DNA of 10,859 nucleotides from Actinomycetota bacterium (GTDB lineage: Bacteria; Actinomycetota; Thermoleophilia; Gaiellales; Gaiellaceae). The stretch is from positions 1 to 10,859 of the forward strand of contig VAYE01000124.1 in assembly GCA_005883235.1 (NCBI GenBank), written 5' to 3'. Under the pieces are notes generated by a model that did not search any database, had not been told where the DNA came from, and worked only from the letters and a program-made list of their open reading frames with translations. Position 1 is the first letter of the stretch. Every line of letters starts with the position of its first letter. Both the position numbers and the translations under genes were made by a program. Shown here in pieces: positions 4,993 through 10,859 of this stretch.

Positions 4993-5357
4993 CCAAGGCC
5001 GACCAGACCATCGAGCGCGCCGCCGACTGGCTCCAGAAGCGGGCGGAGACCCTTGCCGGCGGCAACGGGCTCAAGGGCAAGCTGGCCCAGCCGCTCGCCG
5101 AGGACGCCGCGTTCCTGCGCAAGCTCAAGCCGAGCCTGATGGCGGCGCGCGCCCGCGGCGAGGCGCCGACGAACCAGAAGCCCGGCTCGGGCGCCGTCGC
5201 TCCGTCCGCCCCGCAGCTCGGCGAGCGACCGAAGCCGCCGAAGCCGAAGAAGGCAGGCGGCCCGAACCCGTGGCTCGTCGCCGGCGCAGCCCTCGTGGCC
5301 GGGATCGCGCTCGCCAAGTGGATCGACTGGAGGGGCCATGCCCACCCGCGAGACTGA
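4989..5357 (+). CDS. Hypothetical protein with one C-terminal membrane segment
   Basis: 122 aa from a GTG that overlaps the preceding stop by 4 bases. The N-terminal part is charged and helical (ADQTIERAADWLQKRAETLAG, then LAEDAAFLRKLKPSLMAARA). A Pro/Lys/Gly-rich linker spans about 60-92 (GERPKPPKPKKAGG), and one membrane helix spans about 94-113 (NPWLVAGAALVAGIALAKWI). The likely topology is a soluble N-terminal domain with a tail anchor. The end overlaps the next gene by 20 bases. I do not recognise a named family. Its place between a DUF4235-like protein and a holin/YqjE-like protein points to an envelope or stress-related membrane assembly. An upstream in-frame extension is not protein-like. 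Confidence 0.8.
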   Translation: MTKADQTIERAADWLQKRAETLAGGNGLKGKLAQPLAEDAAFLRKLKPSLMAARARGEAPTNQKPGSGAVAPSAPQLGERPKPPKPKKAGGPNPWLVAGAALVAGIALAKWIDWRGHAHPRD

Positions 5358-5748
5358 GACGACCGCGAACGGCGGCCTCGGCTCGGCGGCGAAGCAGGTC
5401 GCGGAGCACGCGAGCGCCCTCGCCCGGCTCGAGCTCGAGCTCGCGAAGCTCGAGCTCGGCCGCAAGGTGCTGGCTCTCGGCCTGGGGATCGGATTCGGCC
5501 TCGGCGCGGCGATTCTCTCCGTCTTCATGCTCGGCTTCCTGCTCGCGGCAGCCGCGGCGGCGCTGGCGACGGCGATGGCGACGTGGCTCGCGCTGCTGCT
5601 CGTCGCGCTCGCCCTCCTCCTGCTCACCGGCCTGCTCGGACTGTTGGCGCTTCGCAGCGTCAGGAGGGGGACGCCCCCCGTCCCCCGGCAGGCCATCCGC
5701 GAGGCCAAGCTGACGCAGGACGCGTTGAAGAGCGATGCCCGAACGTAA
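5338..5748 (+). CDS. Phage-holin-family (YqjE-like) membrane protein
   Basis: 136 aa. An amphipathic N-terminal helix (AAKQVAEHASALARLELELAKLELGRK, about 17-43) is followed by two membrane segments at about 44-76 and 81-106 and a short basic tail. This matches the actinobacterial holin-3/YqjE superfamily, usually annotated as phage holin family protein but found in chromosomes without any phage. No phage gene is present here, so a lytic role is unlikely. The ATG at 5338 has GGAGG 4 bases upstream. Overlaps both neighbours, consistent with an operon. The repeated CTCGAG-type DNA near 5428-5455 simply encodes the LELELAKLEL helix. Confidence 0.85.
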   Translation: MPTRETETTANGGLGSAAKQVAEHASALARLELELAKLELGRKVLALGLGIGFGLGAAILSVFMLGFLLAAAAAALATAMATWLALLLVALALLLLTGLLGLLALRSVRRGTPPVPRQAIREAKLTQDALKSDART

Positions 5749-6022
5749 CGGCCGCACCCCAGAGGAGGTCCGGCGCGACATCGAGGCCGAGCGCGAGCAG
5801 CTCGCGACTGCCGTGGACCAGCTCCGCGAGGAGGTCGGCGAGGTGACCGACGTCACCCGCAAGCTGCGTGGCAACCTGCCGGTGGTGGCGGTCGGCGCGC
5901 TCGGCGCCGGCTTCGTGCTCGCGGGCGGCATCGGAGCGACCGCGCGCCTGGTGATGCGCCGGGGCCGCGAAGCCAAGACGAAGGCACGCTTCGGCCCCTT
6001 CTCGCTCGTCGACCGCGGCTGA
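5735..6022 (+). CDS. DUF3618 domain protein
   Basis: 95 aa. The N-terminus RTPEEVRRDIEAEREQLATAVDQLREEV is the signature of DUF3618, a helical cytosolic segment, followed by one membrane helix (about 48-72, PVVAVGALGAGFVLAGGIGATA) and a basic tail. Proteins of this type commonly sit next to holin/YqjE-like proteins in actinobacteria, as here; their function is not established. The start overlaps the previous gene by 14 bases. It is the last gene of the unit and its stop is only 13 bp from the stop of the convergent cupredoxin gene, leaving no room for a separate terminator. Confidence 0.88.
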   Translation: MPERNGRTPEEVRRDIEAEREQLATAVDQLREEVGEVTDVTRKLRGNLPVVAVGALGAGFVLAGGIGATARLVMRRGREAKTKARFGPFSLVDRG

Positions 6023-6035
6023 CCGGCAGCGCGCG

Positions 6036-6725
6036 CTAACCGACCAGGAAGCTTCCCTTCAGGGCGCTGTGCCGGTCGGAGGCGTAGCGATACGTCCCCT
6101 TCACGAGCCGGATCCTCCAGGTCTTCGAGCCTGTGAACGCGACGCCAGTCGCCACGTTCACCCCCGTCCCGCGCAGGTGGAAGTTGTCGGCCTTCGAGCG
6201 GTCGCTGACCGTGAGCACGTACGCGCCCGCCTTGAGCTTCGTTGCGCGCGCGCCGGAGGACGTCTTGACCGAGATTCGAGCGCCCGGGCCCACCGAGGCG
6301 AGGAGCTTCTTCGCCTTCGGCTTCGGCTTCGGCGGCGGCGGCAGAGAGGCGGTGCCGACCGCGAAGCGCCCGTGCATCAGCGACGGATGCGCGTCGCAGT
6401 TGTACGCGTAGATCCCGTCGGTGAACGTGACCGTCCACGTCACCGTGCCGACGAACTCGATGTCGGTCTGCTCGCTCACCCCCGGCCCGTGGAGGTCGAA
6501 GTTGTGGATGTCGGCCTGATCCTTGACGTTGATCGTGTAGGTGCCCGGATCGAGGTGCGAGACCAGGGCGCCGCTCTCGTCGGTGAGCCGGATGGTGAAC
6601 CCGGGGCCGACGGTTCCGTTGAGCGTGTTCTGGGCGGTTCGAGCGCTGCCCGGGAGCGCGAACGTCAGCGTTGCGGCGGCCACGAGCAGGGCGAGCGAGA
6701 GGCGACGCGACATCGGCGATCTCAT
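6036..6725 (-). CDS. Secreted tandem cupredoxin-like protein, second domain without copper ligands
   Basis: 229 aa with a signal peptide (SRRLSLALLVAAATLTFALPGSA). Two homologous domains are joined by a Pro/Lys hinge (PPPPKPKPKAKK, about 129-140). Domain 1 (34-124) has a type-1 copper set: His74 (IHNFDLHG), Cys110 and His113 (YNCDAH) and Met117. Domain 2 (141-229) keeps the scaffold (VGPG, NFHLRGTGV, FTGSKTWRIRLVKGTYRY) but reads ADNF where domain 1 has IHNF (Asp180 for His74), Ser216 for Cys110, and Lys near Met117; only the second His is kept. Domain 1 may carry electrons or bind copper outside the cell, while domain 2 looks structural. Translation may start at the fifth residue (6713) instead; neither start has a clear ribosome site. 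Confidence 0.85.
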   Translation of the reverse strand: MRSPMSRRLSLALLVAAATLTFALPGSARTAQNTLNGTVGPGFTIRLTDESGALVSHLDPGTYTINVKDQADIHNFDLHGPGVSEQTDIEFVGTVTWTVTFTDGIYAYNCDAHPSLMHGRFAVGTASLPPPPKPKPKAKKLLASVGPGARISVKTSSGARATKLKAGAYVLTVSDRSKADNFHLRGTGVNVATGVAFTGSKTWRIRLVKGTYRYASDRHSALKGSFLVG

Positions 6726-6787
6726 CCTTTCGAGGTGGGTCCGCTGGACGTACGGGAGAGCGACGCAAGCGGTTTTCTGCGGGCGAT

Positions 6788-6823
6788 GCGACCCGGGACG
6801 GTCGTCTGGCCGCCCCGGGTCGC
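6788..6823. terminator. Strong hairpin after the surface-protein gene
   Basis: Perfect 10-bp arms GCGACCCGGG (6788-6797) and CCCGGGTCGC (6814-6823), with a 16-base loop that can itself pair (GGTC with GGCC). It lies 7 bp past the stop of the minus-strand surface-protein gene and before the cupredoxin gene. There is no U-tract, so termination is inferred from position and stem strength; a processing hairpin between two cistrons is the alternative. Confidence 0.45.
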
Positions 6824-6830
6824 GGATTGC

Positions 6831-7787
6831 CTAGATCCCGGTGAGCCGGCCGCGCCTGCGGAGCGCGAGGCCGAGCGCGATCAGGAGGAGGCCGACGAGC
6901 GCCGGCACCCACACGGGGAGGCCCGTGAACGGAAGGTGGCCGCGCGTCGCCGTGCGGGCGAGCGCACCGAGGACGCCGCCCTGCGCCGCCGGATTGTGGG
7001 CCTGAGCCCCGAGGACGCCGCCGACGCCGTTCCCGCCCGATCCCTGCGCCGCGCCGGCGACGCCGGCCGCCGCGGTGCTCGTCGAGCCCGTCGTGGTGGT
7101 GGTCGACTGCGTCGTCGTCGAGGTCGACTGGGTCGTGGTAGTGGTCGAGCCGGTCGTGGTGGTCGTCGAGTGGGTGGTGGTCGTCGTCGTGCTCGTCGAC
7201 GGCGTCGTGGTCGTCGTCGTCGACGTCGTGCCGCCGGTCACGCAGCGGCTCGCGTCATGGCTGTGCGGACCGGGCGCCGAAGGGCCGAGGAAGATGTCGC
7301 CCGGATGCTTGCTGTGACCGTTGGTCCAGCCGTTGATGCTGATCGAGATCACCACGTACGGGTTCGTCGCGGAACCCGTCTTGTGACAGATCAGCACCTT
7401 CTCTCCGGCCGTCTTCTCCTTGCCGGCCGGGGACTGGTTCCCGCGCTTCGGCTGTGCCGACGAGGGGTTCGACTGCGTCACGGTCGAGCGGCTCGTGGGC
7501 TTGGTGGAGCGATTCGTCTTCGTGCTCGAGCGATTGCTCCCCGACGACGCCGGTCCCGAGCGCTTCGTGTGACCGGGTGCGTTCGTCGAGCTGCCGTGCG
7601 AGGACTGCGTAGCCTGCTGCTGCGGGGCCTGCGCCTGCTGCGTGTCGTGCTTCTGCCGGCCGGGCGCATTCCCCGAGCTTCCCGGAGAGGAGCCGTGTCC
7701 GTTCCCCGCGACCGCGCTGCCGGAGAACGCGACCGCCGCGACCGCGATCGCGACCGCCCCCAAGAGGCCATTCCTGGGTCGATGCAT
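6831..7787 (-). CDS. Cell-wall-anchored surface protein with LPFTG sorting signal
   Basis: 318 aa. Signal peptide at residues 1-27 (RNGLLGAVAIAVAAVAFSGSAVA). A Ser/Gln/Asn/Gly-rich disordered region (28-125) includes two copies of a HGSS...NAPG motif. A compact domain follows at about 130-182: KVLICHKTGSATNPYVVISIS, then INGWTNGH, KHPGDIFLGP and a final Cys (Cys134 and Cys182 may form a disulfide). A Thr/Ser stalk (184-239) comes next, then a Gly/Ala region, the sorting motif LPFTG (285-289), a hydrophobic segment and a basic tail (RRRGR). I read this as sortase-anchored to peptidoglycan with the domain held out on a glycosylatable stalk. The CHKTGSxxNPYV type of domain recurs in actinobacterial surface proteins as far as I recall; its role is unknown. 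The start is supported by GGGAG 7 bases upstream. No sortase gene is in the window. Confidence 0.88.
   Translation of the reverse strand: MHRPRNGLLGAVAIAVAAVAFSGSAVAGNGHGSSPGSSGNAPGRQKHDTQQAQAPQQQATQSSHGSSTNAPGHTKRSGPASSGSNRSSTKTNRSTKPTSRSTVTQSNPSSAQPKRGNQSPAGKEKTAGEKVLICHKTGSATNPYVVISISINGWTNGHSKHPGDIFLGPSAPGPHSHDASRCVTGGTTSTTTTTTPSTSTTTTTTHSTTTTTGSTTTTTQSTSTTTQSTTTTTGSTSTAAAGVAGAAQGSGGNGVGGVLGAQAHNPAAQGGVLGALARTATRGHLPFTGLPVWVPALVGLLLIALGLALRRRGRLTGI
7075..7240 (-). repeat. Thr/Ser codon tract encoding the surface-protein stalk
   Basis: On the minus strand, runs of ACC/ACG with interspersed TCG, GGC and CAG encode repeating TTTT, STST, HSTT and GSTT units. The tract length is likely variable between strains because of replication slippage. 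The opposite strand reads as Val runs, which is only the antisense of this tract. Confidence 0.7.
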
Positions 7788-7889
7788 CGTTCAACTCCCG
7801 CGTCGAAGGACGTGGCGTGGAGAGGCGACGTTGTAACGGACTTTCGATCCTGATGGATACGGCTTTGAAACAGTAAGCCCCGCGCCTCC
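7788..7889. other. Intergenic stretch between pheT and the surface-protein gene
   Basis: 102 bp, less GC-rich than the genes. It holds the GGGAG ribosome site for the surface protein and probably its promoter, but no -35/-10 pair is convincing. A weak hairpin just after pheT (GGCTT with AAGCC, 9-base loop) is not enough to call a terminator. Confidence 0.4.
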
Positions 7890-10184
7890 TCAGCCGCGCA
7901 GCTCGGCGCCGAAGCGCTGCGCCAGCGCCTCGACGAGCCGAGTCCGAAGGGCCTCGGCATCCTCGTCGGAGAGCGTGCGCTCCGGGGACTGGAACGAGAG
8001 GGCGAACGCGATCGACTTGTGCCCGGGCGGGATCTGCTCGCCGCGGTAGACGTCGAACGGGCGCATCTCTCGCAGCTCCGGCCCCACCGCCTCGCGCGCC
8101 GCCGCGACGAGGTCGCCCGCCGCGACGTCCTCCGGCACGACGAGGGCCACGTCTTGCCGGACCGCGGGGAACCCGACCACCGGCTCGTAGACCACGCGAT
8201 CTGGAGCGCTCGCATGGAGGACGTCGAGGTCGAGCTCGAAGAGCCCCCAACCACCCTCGAGGACCGCCGGATGCACCTCCCCCACCCAACCGGCGTCGAG
8301 CGCGGCCGCCTTTCGCGGATGCAGGAACGGCTTCTCCGTCGGCGTGAAGACCGCACCCACGTGCAACGTCGAATGAAGGAGCTCGACGATCCCGCGCGCC
8401 CGCTCCAATCCGCGGTCGGTGACGCCGCCGACGTGCAGAGGCTCGTCGGGCAGGCGCCCGCCGGTCGGGAGGTAGACATGCGCGATCTCGAAGAGCGACA
8501 CGTCGCCGGCTCCGAGCGCCACGTTCGCCCTTGCGGCGTCGAGGAGCCCGAGGCGCAGGCTCGTCCGGAGCGCGTCCTGCTCCACCGACGGCGGCTCCGG
8601 CAGGCGAATCGCCTCGGGGTCGTCCGCGGAGGAGATGAGGCTCGAGGTGTAGACCTCCGTGAGCCCGGCCCCGACCAGCACGTCCTCGACGAGCCGACGG
8701 AGGCGCTGCTCGCTGGTCAGCCGCCCGCGCATGTGCCGACGGAGGGGCATCGTCGGCGGGACGCGCTCGAGGCCGTGGATCCGCACCACTTCCTCCACGA
8801 GGTCGACCTCGCGCGTGACGTCGCGCGCCCGCCACGTCGGCGCGGTCACGTTCCACTCGTCGTCCACGGCGAACCCGAGCCGGCCGAGGATGTCTCGCTG
8901 CTCGCCTACGTCGATCGAGGCGCCGACGAGCGCGTCGACCCGCTCGGGCCGGAGGCGTACGACCGGCGGCTCCGACAGATCGGCCGAGACCTCCGCCTCC
9001 CCGGCCCAGCGCCCGTTCGCGTGCTCGACGACGAGCTCGCTGGCGAGGTCGGCCGCCTGCGTGGCGAGGTACGGGTCGACGCCCTTCTCCCAGCGGTTGG
9101 AGCCCTCCGTCCGGAGCGCGAGCCGCTCGGAGCTCTTCATGACCCCGACCGGCTCGAAGTTCGCGGCCTCGAGGAGCACCTCGGTCGTCCCGTCGTCGAC
9201 TTCGCTCTCCTCCGAGCCCATGATCCCGGCGATCGCGACCGCCTGGTTCGCGTCTGCGATCACGAGGTCACGCGGGTCGAGGCCCCGCTCATGGCCGTCG
9301 AGCGTGCGGATCGTCTCGCCCTTGCGCGCGCGCCGGACGACGATGCGCCCCTCCGCGAGCCGCGTGCGATCGAACGCGTGCAGCGGGTTCCCGAGCGCGA
9401 GCATCGTGTAGTTCGTCGCGTCGACGACGTTCGAGATCGGCCGCATCCCTGCGGTGTGGAGGCGCGCCCGGAGCCACGCCGGCGAGGGACCGATCCGGAC
9501 GTCGCGAAAGAGCCGGCCGATGTAGCGGGGGCAGCCTTCGAGATCCTCGACCTTGACATCGACCGGCTCCTCTCCGGCGCGCTCCGGGCGCCGGCCCGGC
9601 GGCGGCGCGAGCTCGAGCTCGTACAGCGCCGCGACCTCGCGCGCGATCCCGTAGATCGAGAGCAGGTCGACCCGGTTCGGAGTCACGTCCCCCTCGATCA
9701 CCTCCTCGGCGAGCGGCAGGACGTCGGCCAGCGGCGTCCCCGGCTCGTGCGGCTCGTCGAGCACCAGGATCCCCGTGTGGTCGGTGCCGAGCTCGAGCTC
9801 GCGCTCCGAGAGGATCATCCCCTCCGAGCGCTCGCCGCGCAGCTTCGCCGCTTCGAGCCGTCTCCCACCCGGGAGGACGGCGCCGGGGAGCGCGACGGCC
9901 ACCGTTGCGCCGCCGCCGAAGTTCCAGGCGCCGCAGACGATCTGGCGCGGCTCCCCCTCCCCGACGTCGACGCGGCAGAGCTGGAGCCGGTCGGCGTTGG
10001 GATGCTTTCCGGCCTCGACGACGAGGCCGACGCGGTACAGCCCGAGGTTGCCGTCCTCGTCGGGCACGCCGAGCCGCAGCACGCGGTCGACCTCGAACGT
10101 CGAGAGGGCCAGCCGCTCGGCGAGCTCACCCGTCGGCACGTGGACCGGGACGTACTCGCGCAGCCAGGAGAGCGGGATCCGCAT
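7890..10184 (-). CDS. pheT: Phenylalanyl-tRNA synthetase, beta subunit
   Basis: 764 aa, the large subunit of the alpha2-beta2 enzyme that charges tRNA-Phe; this subunit holds editing and tRNA-binding domains. It begins MRIPLSWLREYV, as the family does. Domains in order: an EMAP-type tRNA-binding domain (about 40-150, KHPNADRLQLCRVDVG, VCGAWNF, EGMILSERELELG); the B3/B4 editing region (about 210-370, LHTAGMRPISNVVDATNYTMLALGNPLHAFD, IAGIMGS); the B5 domain (about 400-470); a catalytic-like core (LVEEVVRIHGLERVPPTMP, LFEIAHVYLP, DEPLHVGG); and the C-terminal anticodon-binding FDX-ACB domain (about 670-764, FPAVRQDVALVVPEDV, FDVYRGEQIPPGHKSIAFAL). It is near normal length and appears intact. The ATG lies 3 bases after the pheS stop with no Shine-Dalgarno site, so translation is probably coupled to pheS. 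Confidence 0.98.
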   Translation of the reverse strand: MRIPLSWLREYVPVHVPTGELAERLALSTFEVDRVLRLGVPDEDGNLGLYRVGLVVEAGKHPNADRLQLCRVDVGEGEPRQIVCGAWNFGGGATVAVALPGAVLPGGRRLEAAKLRGERSEGMILSERELELGTDHTGILVLDEPHEPGTPLADVLPLAEEVIEGDVTPNRVDLLSIYGIAREVAALYELELAPPPGRRPERAGEEPVDVKVEDLEGCPRYIGRLFRDVRIGPSPAWLRARLHTAGMRPISNVVDATNYTMLALGNPLHAFDRTRLAEGRIVVRRARKGETIRTLDGHERGLDPRDLVIADANQAVAIAGIMGSEESEVDDGTTEVLLEAANFEPVGVMKSSERLALRTEGSNRWEKGVDPYLATQAADLASELVVEHANGRWAGEAEVSADLSEPPVVRLRPERVDALVGASIDVGEQRDILGRLGFAVDDEWNVTAPTWRARDVTREVDLVEEVVRIHGLERVPPTMPLRRHMRGRLTSEQRLRRLVEDVLVGAGLTEVYTSSLISSADDPEAIRLPEPPSVEQDALRTSLRLGLLDAARANVALGAGDVSLFEIAHVYLPTGGRLPDEPLHVGGVTDRGLERARGIVELLHSTLHVGAVFTPTEKPFLHPRKAAALDAGWVGEVHPAVLEGGWGLFELDLDVLHASAPDRVVYEPVVGFPAVRQDVALVVPEDVAAGDLVAAAREAVGPELREMRPFDVYRGEQIPPGHKSIAFALSFQSPERTLSDEDAEALRTRLVEALAQRFGAELRG

Positions 10185-10187
10185 CGA

Positions 10188-10859
10188 TCAGAACTGCGCG
10201 AGCAGGCGGAGGTCGTTCTGCCAGAGGTCGCGGATGTCGGTCAGACCGTTGCGCAGCATCGCCATTCGCTCGAGCCCCCAGCCGAACGCGAAGCCCGACA
10301 CCTCCTCGGGGTCGTAGCCGACGGTTCGAAGCACGTTCGGATCGACCATCCCCGACCCGCCGAGCTCGATCCAGCCGGACTGCTTGCAGACCGCGCAGCC
10401 CTCGCCCTCGCAGAGGAAGCACGAGACGTCCGTCTCGACCGACGGCTCGGTGAACGGGAAGAAGCTCGTGCGGAATCGCGCCCGCCGGTCCTCGCCGAAC
10501 AGAGCCTGGGCGAAGTAGAGAAGGGTGCCGAGGAGATCGCCGAGCGTGATCCCCCGGTCGACGGCGAGCCCCTCCACCTGGTGGAAGATGGCGCTCCGGG
10601 TCGCGTCGGTCGTCTCGCGCCGGTAGACCCGGCCCGGCGAGATCATGTAGACGGGCGGCTCGCGCTGCTCCATCACGCGGATCTGCGACGCCGAGGTCTC
10701 GCTCCGGAGCACGATCTCGTCGTCGAGGTAGAACGTGTCGCGCCGGGACCTGGCCGGGTGGTTCGGCGGGACGTTGAGGGCGTCGAAGTTGTAGTAGGTC
10801 GTCTCGACCTCGCGTCCGTCCACGACCTCGTAGCCGAGACCCAGGAAGATGTCCTCGAC
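10188..10859 (-). CDS. pheS: Phenylalanyl-tRNA synthetase, alpha subunit (5' end outside window)
   Basis: Catalytic subunit that activates phenylalanine and transfers it to tRNA-Phe. 223 codons and the stop are visible. The frame is open to the window edge, where [28 protein letters not shown] continues the family pattern, so the internal GTG at 10821-10823 is not the start and roughly 110-130 N-terminal residues should lie beyond. Class II motif 2 appears as [20 protein letters not shown] and motif 3 as [23 protein letters not shown]. The four-cysteine segment [12 protein letters not shown] before the [13 protein letters not shown] part is a normal variant in many bacterial PheS proteins. 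Co-transcribed with pheT, 3 bp apart. Confidence 0.98.
   Translation of the reverse strand, partial: VEDIFLGLGYEVVDGREVETTYYNFDALNVPPNHPARSRRDTFYLDDEIVLRSETSASQIRVMEQREPPVYMISPGRVYRRETTDATRSAIFHQVEGLAVDRGITLGDLLGTLLYFAQALFGEDRRARFRTSFFPFTEPSVETDVSCFLCEGEGCAVCKQSGWIELGGSGMVDPNVLRTVGYDPEEVSGFAFGWGLERMAMLRNGLTDIRDLWQNDLRLLAQF

Noticed and set aside
5425..5460. Repeated CTCGAG/GAGCTC DNA as a tandem repeat
   Set aside because: It results from Leu-Glu codon alternation in an amphipathic helix.
5338..5748. Holin-like gene as evidence of a prophage
   Set aside because: No endolysin, structural or integrase genes are nearby, and this family is common in actinobacterial chromosomes beside DUF3618.
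7075..7317. Plus-strand frame with Val runs that look like membrane segments
   Set aside because: These are the antisense of the Thr/Ser codon tract of the surface protein.
6069..7853. Long plus-strand open frame (594 codons) opposite the cupredoxin and surface-protein genes
   Set aside because: It crosses two genes and the gap between them and is Arg-rich low complexity; it is a high-GC shadow.
10375..10425. Four-cysteine segment in PheS as a novel zinc finger
   Set aside because: The CxxC...CxxC form at this place is a known variant in many bacterial PheS proteins.

Overview
The window is very GC-rich and gene-dense. It looks like an actinobacterial chromosome, and I would guess class Thermoleophilia (Gaiellales or Solirubrobacterales type). 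That placement is inferred from base composition, the small holin/DUF3618 membrane operon, SD-less gene starts with a -10 box, and the style of the PheS/PheT and ArgR proteins; it is not proven. Most of the window is ordinary chromosomal housekeeping and envelope genes. I see no phage, CRISPR array, transposase, tRNA or rRNA.

Layout. (1) 1-3275, minus strand: an operon for a 2-oxoacid dehydrogenase complex (pyruvate or acetoin type), in transcription order E1 alpha, E1 beta, E2, then the start of a secreted protein cut by the window edge. The alpha/beta junction is damaged: the alpha C-terminus and beta N-terminus are missing and the two meet out of frame. A 160-bp imperfect palindrome exactly fills the E1 beta/E2 gap. 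(2) 3276-4121, plus strand: a divergent pair, a two-repeat hypothetical protein that has lost the first half of its second repeat out of frame, and a PRC-barrel protein. The two start codons of the divergent units are 38 bp apart, and both units appear to use leaderless promoters. (3) 4122-4329: a convergent intergenic region with two copies of a palindromic repeat 100 bp apart. (4) 4330-4806, minus: argR, with an ARG-box-like operator on top of its own -10 box. (5) 4864-6022, plus: four overlapping small membrane-protein genes (42-aa DUF4235-like, 122-aa one-TM protein, holin/YqjE-like, DUF3618). (6) 6036-7787, minus: two exported proteins, a tandem cupredoxin in which only the first domain keeps copper ligands, and a Thr-rich surface protein ending in an LPFTG sortase signal. 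(7) 7890-10859, minus: pheT and most of pheS, both subunits of phenylalanyl-tRNA synthetase.

Recurring signals. Three transcription-unit-first genes (E1 alpha, the 3314 gene, argR) have a TANNNT hexamer exactly 6 nt before the start codon and no Shine-Dalgarno site. Two genes on either side of the E1 alpha promoter carry similar out-of-frame deletions, estimated at about 125-150 bp each. These could be true gene decay or an assembly problem, and deciding between them is the most useful check in this window. I see no convincing new multi-gene system. The best candidates for something undescribed are the large inter-cistronic palindrome, the palindromic repeat families and the surface protein with the conserved CHKTGS...NPYV-type domain.
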